Source: a virus
Reading direction: 5' to 3' (one strand)
Virus record (IMG/VR): IMGVR_UViG_3300014050_000156
Location: 1-22,758 of that record
Length of the DNA stretch: 22,758 nucleotides
A model generated the notes under the pieces. The model saw only the letters and a program-made list of their open reading frames with translations, was not told the DNA's origin and did not search any database. Made by a program: the position numbers and the translations under genes. Numbering within the stretch: position 1 is the first letter of the stretch; the number at the start of each line of letters is the position of its first letter. Positions 15,013 to 19,984 of the stretch are shown in pieces.

Positions 15013-16080
15013 CTATTTATCATCCGATATATCTTCCCAACCAACAGGTTTACTAACCACACGACGTTTATGCAAACGCTCAACAAAATGCGGATACAAA
15101 CCAGCATTATCATGAGCAAACTCAGAGAAAACATCAAACTGATACAAAGCATTACGCTTAATAATTGTTTGATAATCCAACTCTTTTGTGAACGCCCACA
15201 AACAATGCGTAAACTCAAAATAAGAAATCAAAGTTTCAAAACGCAAAGACGGCTTAAAAATACGCAACTCATGCGTATTACAATTAGAACGATTAACCGC
15301 AAGATTACGTTCCATAGGACCAGGAACATAACCACCATCTTTACGCACACCCTTAACAACCTCAAGAATATTAGGTTTATTATCATTCCAATAATCACTA
15401 CGAACATTAATAAACGACTCAAGATTAAACCGAGCATACTCAGAATTCCTACCAACAAACTTAACCAACTTAGCTTTATTCCTAAAAATAAAATAAATAA
15501 ACTTCATCTCATGCTTAGCATTAACAAAACTCTTTTTCTCAATATGAATATGGAAACCACAATTGGAAGCATCCCACGCACGCCAACCAGCTTTACGCAT
15601 ATCTTTAACAGCAGACTGCCAATCCTCTGAATGATTATGCACATAATCAAGTTCCATAGCATGACTAACCATCTCAAAACCATTATGAATACTGCAATCA
15701 TCCTTGCAATAAATAAGACCATTAGTACGACTAGTAATTAACTCAGCCCACTCATACCTGTTTTCATCTTCAGGACACTCACCTTCCAACTCGCAACCCA
15801 TATAAGGACGATTCAAGACAAGACCTTTATAATTAAAAGTTTCAGGTTTAAATCCATGATTACCATCATCATGATAAAAACGTGTACGAGGTTTAGTGCT
15901 ATAACTCAAAATAGAACCAGATTCATTTTCAAACGGCTCATCTTCACTTTCAAAAGAATGTTCATAACATGATTCACACCGAACATCATCTTCGTCATAA
16001 TTAAAAAACCTAGAAGCAATAGGAATATCATCACCACAATCACAACAAGTTAAATCAGGATTATCTCTATTAATAGGCAT
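15013..16080 (-). CDS. Amidoligase (COOH-NH2 ligase) with N-terminal zinc ribbon
   Basis: 355 residues. Residues 12-38 form a zinc ribbon (CCDC at 12-15, CESC at 35-38), then an acidic linker. The ligase fold, related to glutamine synthetase, shows MGCELEGE (94-101), KDDCSIHNGFEMVS (126-139), SNCGFHIHIEK (172-182) and THELRIFKPSL (269-279), matching the metal- and ATP-binding strands of the Amidoligase_2 family. It should use ATP to join a carboxylate to an amine, making an amide or isopeptide bond. As first gene after the main promoter, with AAGGA before its ATG, it would be among the earliest products. Possible targets are a peptide, wall precursor or protein side chain. The sequence does not decide. 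Confidence 0.85.
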   Translation of the reverse strand: MPINRDNPDLTCCDCGDDIPIASRFFNYDEDDVRCESCYEHSFESEDEPFENESGSILSYSTKPRTRFYHDDGNHGFKPETFNYKGLVLNRPYMGCELEGECPEDENRYEWAELITSRTNGLIYCKDDCSIHNGFEMVSHAMELDYVHNHSEDWQSAVKDMRKAGWRAWDASNCGFHIHIEKKSFVNAKHEMKFIYFIFRNKAKLVKFVGRNSEYARFNLESFINVRSDYWNDNKPNILEVVKGVRKDGGYVPGPMERNLAVNRSNCNTHELRIFKPSLRFETLISYFEFTHCLWAFTKELDYQTIIKRNALYQFDVFSEFAHDNAGLYPHFVERLHKRRVVSKPVGWEDISDDK

Positions 16081-16328
16081 ACATTCCTTTCTGAACAGTT
16101 GATATAAACAAATAACATGAAGAGCGAAGCGCCCTACGCGAAAGCGGGGGCGCGAAGCTCAAAAACAGATTTAAACAAACAAAAAAACGCAACACCCGAA
16201 TCTTGCACAAACCCAGGCAAAAAATAAAAAAATGCAACACCCGAACAATTGAAACCCGGACCGAAAACATGTGACCAGAACCCGTTAGAGGCTCTGGTGT
16301 TGGTGTTGGTGTTTCCCAAGCGACAATC
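16081..16328 (-). promoter_or_regulatory. Long structured 5' leader of the main operon (no gene seen)
   Basis: About 248 nt lie between the predicted transcription start (~16328) and the amidoligase ATG. From the start it contains a hairpin at 16274-16298 (ACCAGAGCC/GGTTCTGGT, one mismatch), two copies of GCAACACCCGAA on the plus strand 45 bp apart (16189-16200, 16234-16245), A/T tracts, and a GC-rich imperfect hairpin at 16123-16160. No open frame with a ribosome site was found. The role may be attenuation, RNA stability or a regulatory RNA; no known riboswitch class was recognised. Confidence 0.5.
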
Positions 16329-16407
16329 GTGCGGGATATAGTGGCGCGTATTGTCGCTGTCAAATACAAAAAAATCTTATTTTTTTTATTTGACCCAAAG
16401 CGACAAT
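16320..16407. promoter_or_regulatory. Operator-like dyad over the promoter plus third half-site
   Basis: GCGACAAT occurs at 16320-16327 and, inverted, at 16350-16357; the dyad centre falls in the -10 box. A third copy, in direct orientation with the first and sharing the flank CCCAA(A/-)G, is at 16400-16407, upstream of the -35. The geometry fits a dimeric repressor that blocks the promoter. The regulator is not identified; HTH candidates in the window are the sigma-4/Nmad1 fusion and the 95-aa protein. Confidence 0.6.
16335..16363 (-). promoter_or_regulatory. Sigma-70-type promoter of the main minus operon
   Basis: On the minus strand a perfect -35 TTGACA (16363-16358), a spacer of exactly 17 nt and -10 TATATC (16340-16335) are present. 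The expected start is near 16328. It faces the amidoligase and the ~10 kb of coupled genes below it, and is the best promoter-like match I found in the window. Confidence 0.75.
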
Positions 16408-16446
16408 GACGAAAACCGCAGTTTTCCATTTGTTTTAGAAACGAAA

Positions 16447-16473
16447 TGAGAGAGCCCTTCACGGGCCCTCTCA
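16447..16473 (-). terminator. Hairpin terminator after the 16489 gene
   Basis: On the minus strand GAGAGGGCCC and GGGCTCTCTC pair around GTGAA (one G-T wobble), extended by one A-T pair. It is followed by ATTTCGTTTCT, a loose U-rich tail. It lies 15 nt after the TAA at 16489 and upstream of the next promoter, so it separates the two minus transcription units. Confidence 0.7.
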
Positions 16474-16488
16474 CTTCGCAGAGTTGCA

Positions 16489-16812
16489 TTACTTAGCTAC
16501 CGAAGTACCAGCAACCAAACCAACTCTCTTACCAACGTTATTGATAGTGCCAGCAAGATTTACTCGCTGCTGAGGATTACTCAACGAAACCTCAATACCA
16601 TCTTTAACATAACTACGCTTCAGCGGACCAGTACCAATGACATGTTCAACCTCAAGAATTGAACCTTCCTCAATACCCAACTGAGCAATCAACGCAGGTT
16701 TCATATACTCAAACTGACTCACACCGTTTTGCAACTGGAATGTGACAGCACAATCACCATACTGACCTGGTTGAGATATCTTATACACAGTTAACTTTGT
16801 CCAATTTTCCAT
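16489..16812 (-). CDS. Unknown 107-aa beta-rich protein
   Basis: Starts MENWTKLTVYKISQPGQYGD and ends VGLVAGTSVAK. Alternating strands (AVTFQLQNGVSQFEY; GSILEVEHVIG; KRSYVKDGIEVSL) suggest a small beta barrel of OB type, so an ssDNA-binding role is possible but unproven. AAAGGAGAAGG immediately precedes the ATG at 16812, a strong start. The frame has no stop upstream and continues into the gene that begins at 17199. A hairpin terminator follows. Confidence 0.75.
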   Translation of the reverse strand: MENWTKLTVYKISQPGQYGDCAVTFQLQNGVSQFEYMKPALIAQLGIEEGSILEVEHVIGTGPLKRSYVKDGIEVSLSNPQQRVNLAGTINNVGKRVGLVAGTSVAK

Positions 16813-17199
16813 TACCTTCTCCTTTATTGATATGTTGATATGTTTATTACTAACAGCGTTTTGAGCGCTCGCGCGTGCGTGGGCGCTCAAAACGCGTCTA
16901 TGTGTTTCACCACATTGACATTCTCTATTTACGGGAACATACCAATGTGTACGTTCACATAAAACTTCATTACTAGACTGCGCAGCAATAGTGCCCTCAC
17001 GCTCATGTTGAGAATCAGGTTCACCTGACATATTCAACATAGGACGCAACTCATCAGGGTCAGTCCCCGACTCGTCACCACGCATATCAATTTCTAACGC
17101 AATATCAGACTCAGGTTCCTGAACCACACCATAATCATCAAGTGACTTAGGTTCAGCAGGTTCCAACAATCTTTCTAACGGAATATACACAGACTTCAT
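16489..17199 (-). CDS. Acidic protein in frame with the downstream 107-aa protein
   Basis: From the ATG at 17199 the frame runs 236 residues to 16489 without a stop. The unique ~129 N-terminal residues begin MKSVYIPLERLLEPAEPKSL, are strongly acidic to ~75, and include WYVPVNRECQCGETHRR, a Cys-x-Cys-containing segment. GGAGGG lies only 2-3 nt from the ATG, a tight spacing. The last ~30 codons before the internal ATG cover a 13-bp inverted repeat and a ribosome site, so that part looks unlike normal coding. Either a long protein and an internally started short form share one frame, or an assembly or mutational change removed a stop. Real start and end need checking. Confidence 0.5.
   Translation of the reverse strand: MKSVYIPLERLLEPAEPKSLDDYGVVQEPESDIALEIDMRGDESGTDPDELRPMLNMSGEPDSQHEREGTIAAQSSNEVLCERTHWYVPVNRECQCGETHRRVLSAHARASAQNAVSNKHINISIKEKVMENWTKLTVYKISQPGQYGDCAVTFQLQNGVSQFEYMKPALIAQLGIEEGSILEVEHVIGTGPLKRSYVKDGIEVSLSNPQQRVNLAGTINNVGKRVGLVAGTSVAK
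16856..16895. repeat. 13-bp perfect inverted repeat
   Basis: GCGTTTTGAGCGC (16856-16868) and GCGCTCAAAACGC (16883-16895) are exact complements around a 14-nt GC-rich loop containing GCGCGTGCGTG. It lies about 45 nt before the strong start at 16812. No T-run follows on either strand, so it is not a classical terminator. Its loop resembles that of the repeat at 17220-17255. Confidence 0.8.
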
Positions 17200-17219
17200 A
17201 ACCCTCCATCTATAGTCAA

Positions 17220-17255
17220 GTGAACCGTGCGCGCGTATGCGTGCGCACGGTTCAC
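17220..17255. repeat. 13-bp perfect inverted repeat
   Basis: GTGAACCGTGCGC (17220-17232) and GCGCACGGTTCAC (17243-17255) pair exactly around GCGTATGCGT. It fills the 64-nt gap between the gene ending at 17264 and the gene starting at 17199. As an RNA on the minus strand it would be a very stable 3'-end stem, without a U-tail. It may protect or process the message, or bind a dimeric protein. Confidence 0.8.
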
Positions 17256-17263
17256 GACAACCA

Positions 17264-17569
17264 CTAGTAATAAATAACGTCAGATTGCGAATAATGATAA
17301 TCAAAAATAAGAACAGCCAACTGCGCTGGACTCATCTGACGCAAATCATCGCTATCATTTTCCCACTTACACATAACAGTGTCAACTGCCAAGTCACGCA
17401 AAGCCTGTACTTGAGCAAGTTGCTTACTGTACTTTTCATAAATATGTTCATCAAGATGACCACAAACATTATTACGCATTCTCGCAGTCTCAGCATCCGT
17501 CGGAAACGGATACACAAAACCAGGAGCATTAGTCGCATAGATACCACTAACTGTGTCTAAAAAAGACAT
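17264..17569 (-). CDS. Unknown 101-aa protein
   Basis: Starts MSFLDTVSGIYATNAPGFVY at 17569, where AAAGGAAAG precedes the ATG; an open frame extends further upstream but without a site. The body is helical (NNVCGHLDEHIYEKYSKQLA; ALRDLAVDTVMCKWEND) and ends QSDVIYY. First gene of a short minus unit with the acidic protein and the 107-aa protein. No motif recognised. Confidence 0.75.
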   Translation of the reverse strand: MSFLDTVSGIYATNAPGFVYPFPTDAETARMRNNVCGHLDEHIYEKYSKQLAQVQALRDLAVDTVMCKWENDSDDLRQMSPAQLAVLIFDYHYSQSDVIYY

Positions 17570-17910
17570 AACTTTCCTTTCATGTACGGTTGATAATGAC
17601 AGAAGAAAGAGCAAGGAAATTCATTCCAAACCTCTCTTCACAAAAAAGAAAACAAACAACAACCCATACCTCCCACAAACATAAACATTCCTCTGTCGCT
17701 CGGTTGGGTGCACGCAGCGTTGGTTTGGTTTTGTTTTGTTTTGGTGTTGGTGCTGTTGGTTGTTGTTGTGCGCACACATGAACCCAGGGAGGGGGATAGC
17801 AGGGGGGGTACGTACCTACTTACACATACCACCGGCACAAGCCAGAGCCATCTGGACTATTTTTTAAAAGTGGGGGTACCTAGCAAACAAATAGGGTGCC
17901 TTAAAAATTT
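17570..17910. promoter_or_regulatory. 341-nt intergenic region with palindromes and G-runs
   Basis: No convincing gene. Contents on the plus strand are a GT-rich tract with GTTTTGGTGTTGGTG (similar to GGTGTTGGTG at ~16296), palindromes TGTGCGCACA (17767-17776) and GGTACGTACC (17807-17816), a G-run cluster G3-A-G5-ATAGCA-G7 (17787-17808), a small CCAGA/TCTGG hairpin followed by TTTTTT near 17845-17870, and AAAAATTTTT just after the stop at 17911. On the minus strand a 14-codon frame (17624-17580, starting MNFLALSSVIINRT, with GAGAGG upstream) precedes the 17569 gene. It may hold a promoter, a terminator or an origin; I cannot assign it. Confidence 0.45.
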
Positions 17911-18144
17911 TTATAGTGTTTGTAGATTTGTTTCGCGCCGTTTTACCTTTGCCACACAGGCTTTTGCGCAATATAGGATACCTTTGTATTCGCGGATTAT
18001 GGCGCGTTTTGTTTTTTTGCCGCATTCTGAGCAAACGTGGTTTGTGTCTGGTGTCAAACCAACGTAGAGTGTTGGTTTGCCGTAGTCTTCTTTGGGTGCT
18101 ACGGGTGTGCTGGTGCTTCGTTTGGCTGGTTTTTTGCCGGCCAT
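17911..18144 (-). CDS. 77-aa basic zinc-finger-like protein
   Basis: Starts MAGKKPAKRSTSTPVAPKED. Four cysteines (38, 41, 59, 63) in HVCSECGKKTKR and ILYCAKACVAKVKRR form a likely zinc site of treble-clef type. Basic residues surround it, consistent with nucleic acid binding. Last of six coupled genes; its ATG overlaps the previous stop as TAATG. AT-rich DNA follows the stop. Confidence 0.72.
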   Translation of the reverse strand: MAGKKPAKRSTSTPVAPKEDYGKPTLYVGLTPDTNHVCSECGKKTKRAIIREYKGILYCAKACVAKVKRRETNLQTL

Positions 18145-18380
18145 TATCTGTAGTTTCTAGTTTTTTGTGCAACTTTTTTGGGTTGGGCAACAAACTGTTT
18201 GCCTTTGGCGTTGCCTCGTGCTTTGGCTGTGTTTGTGGCACGTTTTTCGGCTGGGGTTAGTGCGTTCCATGCTGCGTCTGGTAGATAACGTTTTTTGCCT
18301 TTAGACGGTTTGCCGTCTGAGGTGCGCCATTTTTGGTTTGTCCAGTTTTTTAGGGACTTTTGGGGTTTGGCTAGTGCCAT
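18144..18380 (-). CDS. 78-aa lysine-rich phage protein
   Basis: Starts MALAKPQKSLKNWTNQKWRT at the TAATG junction; an upstream extension is a shadow. It contains KKRYLPDAAWNALTPAEKRA and QFVAQPKKVAQKTRNYR. I recall this as a widespread small family in phages (KQWTxQKWRT... GKQFxxQPKxIAxKT pattern), function unknown. Net charge is strongly positive, so binding to DNA or to the phage interior is plausible. Confidence 0.75.
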   Translation of the reverse strand: MALAKPQKSLKNWTNQKWRTSDGKPSKGKKRYLPDAAWNALTPAEKRATNTAKARGNAKGKQFVAQPKKVAQKTRNYR

Positions 18381-18547
18381 TAGTTTTTGTATCCGCCGCC
18401 AGCTTTTTTGTATTCGCTGGCTAGGAGTTGTGCTTTGCGGGCTGACCATTCACCGGGGTCGCCACCTTTTGACCCTGCTTTGATTTTGTTGAATAGCCGT
18501 TTGCGTAGGGCTGGTTTTGTGTAGTTGCCTGCTGCGTTTACTGGCAT
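18380..18547 (-). CDS. 55-aa DUF5872-like basic protein
   Basis: Starts MPVNAAGNYTKPALRKRLFN; then IKAGSKGGDPGEWSARKAQL and ASEYKKAGGGY. The GGxPGxWSARKAQLLxxEYKKxGGGY pattern is the one I associate with DUF5872, a short family in phages and some large DNA viruses, with no known reaction. TAATG junctions on both sides. Confidence 0.78.
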   Translation of the reverse strand: MPVNAAGNYTKPALRKRLFNKIKAGSKGGDPGEWSARKAQLLASEYKKAGGGYKN

Positions 18548-18819
18548 TAACAGTTCCATTTCTTGAGTGCTAATGCTTTGCGTGTTGGGCGACCTTTGCT
18601 GTCTTTCATTGGGCCTGGCATGCCACCCATTCTGGCGCAAAACGATTTGCGGCGTTTTGCTGCTTTGGACCCTGGTTTTAGTTTTGATGGTTTTGTTGTG
18701 ACTGCCATCTTAAGTTTTGAGCCAGGGTTTTGTGCACGGTAGGACGCAACGCCTTTGGCGTTGAGTCCGCCTGTAGGGTTTTTGCCTTCTTTGCGTTGCC
18801 AGGCTGCTGTTTTAGCCAC
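18547..18819 (-). CDS. 90-aa DUF6321-like basic protein
   Basis: GTG start at 18819, giving MAKTAAWQRKEGKNPTGGLN; then KAAKRRKSFCARMGGMPGPM and TRKALALKKWNC. The AWQRKEGKNPxGGLNxKG... FxARMxxMPGP... TRxALxLxxW pattern matches a common phage family that I recall as DUF6321. Function unknown. The start overlaps the 33-aa gene by 8 nt. Confidence 0.78.
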   Translation of the reverse strand: MAKTAAWQRKEGKNPTGGLNAKGVASYRAQNPGSKLKMAVTTKPSKLKPGSKAAKRRKSFCARMGGMPGPMKDSKGRPTRKALALKKWNC

Positions 18820-18913
18820 GGTGTTTTGAACCTTTCATCAGCTTGCCGTTAGGCATGCGATGATATCCTTTAGGTACTTTTTTGGCAGCTTGCTTCTTTT
18901 TTGTGTACGCCAC
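18812..18913 (-). CDS. 33-aa lysine-rich miniprotein, GTG start
   Basis: Reads MAYTKKKQAAKKVPKGYHRM then PNGKLMKGSKHRG. The KGYHRMPNGKLMK core recurs, as I remember it, in many phage miniproteins. Its GTG start shares a base with the preceding TAG (TAGTG), and it overlaps the next gene by 8 nt. Very small, but the composition, the motif and both junctions match its neighbours. Confidence 0.65.
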   Translation of the reverse strand: MAYTKKKQAAKKVPKGYHRMPNGKLMKGSKHRG

Positions 18914-19071
18914 TATTTGACTCTTTTCAGTCTTGGGTTTTTTCGTTTTGCTGCTGGGGACGCTTTGCGGGTTGCGCTAGCCAAAATGGCTCCTGCAGCT
19001 TTTTGCGAAACGCCTTGCTGTTTCGCAATCTTGTTTTGTACTGCTTTGAACCCTGGGTGCTTTTTTTGCAT
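18913..19071 (-). CDS. 52-aa basic helical protein, first of the lysine-rich cassette
   Basis: Reads MQKKHPGFKAVQNKIAKQQG, then VSQKAAGAILASATRKASPA and ends PRLKRVK. The HPGFKAVQxxIAxxxGVSxxxAxAILASATRxAS pattern is a frequent small phage family of unknown role. AAGGA lies 5 nt before the ATG. It heads six genes joined by overlaps, all with high Lys/Arg. Confidence 0.75.
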   Translation of the reverse strand: MQKKHPGFKAVQNKIAKQQGVSQKAAGAILASATRKASPAAKRKNPRLKRVK

Positions 19072-19217
19072 AACTGTCCTTAAACCTTGACTTGTGTACG
19101 TTCAACCGCTTGCGCCAGAGGCGCCGCGGTTGCACCAGTTGGGGAAACCGGGTTTTTCCGTTTCCCCCCCTATAGTCCCCCCCAGACCGTTACATGTAAC
19201 AAACAGAACATCTATTG
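19072..19217. promoter_or_regulatory. Divergent intergenic region with hairpins, C-runs and a palindrome
   Basis: It separates the lysine-rich cassette (minus) from the terS-like gene (plus). It holds a strong hairpin at 19103-19132 (CAACCGC/GCGGTTG outside GCGCC/GGCGC, loop AGA), a second at 19141-19167 (GGGGAAAC/GTTTCCCC), C7-TATAGT-C7 at 19164-19183, and the perfect 12-bp palindrome GTTACATGTAAC at 19189-19200. TATAGT could be a -10 box for the plus gene, but no good -35 exists. Position beside terS makes it a candidate packaging site; that is inference. Confidence 0.5.
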
Positions 19218-19646
19218 ATGGCAATAGAAGAAGCAACGCTCACAGTTGCACAACAAAATTATCTTGACTGGCTGTGCACCGCTCCCTCGGAGCGGGTGCC
19301 AGCCTCCAAAGCAAAGTACGCCATAGAACACCAAGTGGACGAAACCACCCTACGACGCTGGCAAAAAAAAGAAGTGTTCGTCAACGAATGGAAGAAACGG
19401 GTAGATGACATCCAAGGGTCCCCAGAGCGTACACAAAAACTTCTGGACACACTTTACAACAAAGCCCTAGAAGGTGACACCAAGTCAGCCCAGCTTTACC
19501 TACAGGCCACCAACCGTATGTTGCCACCTACGGTAACGGTTAACTCTAATAAGAAGGCAACGGAGTTGTCCGACTCTGAGCTCGATGAACTTATTGGACA
19601 GATTGCTGCCCATGAGAAGTCGCGACGTAATTTTAAGGTGGTGTAA
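19218..19646 (+). CDS. Small terminase subunit-like protein
   Basis: 142 residues from the ATG at 19218 (an in-frame TTG precedes it). An HTH-type start (QQNYLDWLCTAPSERVPAS; TTLRRWQKKEVFVNEWKKRV) is followed by a helical oligomerisation region (QKLLDTLYNKALEGDTKSAQ; YLQATNRMLPP) and a charged tail. This order fits small terminases of the phBC6A51/HTH type, which recognise packaging sites and feed DNA to the large subunit. No large terminase lies within the following 3.5 kb, which is unusual. No clear ribosome site precedes the ATG. A generic HTH regulator is the alternative. Confidence 0.68.
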   Translation: MAIEEATLTVAQQNYLDWLCTAPSERVPASKAKYAIEHQVDETTLRRWQKKEVFVNEWKKRVDDIQGSPERTQKLLDTLYNKALEGDTKSAQLYLQATNRMLPPTVTVNSNKKATELSDSELDELIGQIAAHEKSRRNFKVV

Positions 19647-19984
19647 TGGCTAAACCAGCAACTCAAAATTTAACTATTGTTCGTGGGGATACTGAGGTTA
19701 TTGTTATTAATTTGACTTCAGATACTTCTGCGCCAATCAATGTTTCTGGGCGTACTTATCGTGCACAGATTCGTGACGAGAAAGATTCTTCTTCAATTGC
19801 GGCAAGTTTTTCTTGCGCAATTACTAATGCCGTAAATGGTGAAATTACTTGTACTTTGACTGCGGCTCATTCTGCGGCTTTGAGTGCTGGAACGAAGTAT
19901 TGGGATTTTGAAGAAACGAACGGTTCTGTTGTCACAACAATTTTGGCTGGTTCTGTTAATGTTTTGGCCGATGTAACACGCTAA
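19646..19984 (+). CDS. Beta-sandwich virion protein (BppU N-terminus-like)
   Basis: 112 residues, starting [20 protein letters not shown]. The pattern of RGDT near residue 15, then [19 protein letters not shown] and a later [20 protein letters not shown], matches small beta-sandwich domains found at the start of baseplate or fibre proteins (BppU type). It is coupled to terS-like and fibre genes by TAATG on both sides, so it probably mounts or accompanies the collagen-like fibre. Confidence 0.65.
   Translation: MAKPATQNLTIVRGDTEVIVINLTSDTSAPINVSGRTYRAQIRDEKDSSSIAASFSCAITNAVNGEITCTLTAAHSAALSAGTKYWDFEETNGSVVTTILAGSVNVLADVTR

Noticed and set aside
16070-16489. Minus-strand 139-codon frame across the main promoter and leader
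   Set aside because: It covers the terminator, promoter, operator dyad and A/T tracts; its peptide is low-complexity with Phe/Leu/Arg runs, and it has no ribosome site.
17638-17838. Overlapping frames on both strands in the 17570-17910 spacer
   Set aside because: They translate GT-rich and G-run simple sequence into Thr/Asn/Lys or Val/Leu repeats; no start signals and no plausible domains.
17845-17870. Plus-strand terminator CCAGA/TCTGG followed by TTTTTT
   Set aside because: Only 5 pairs, and no plus-strand gene precedes it within the spacer; kept as a note within the intergenic entry rather than as a feature.
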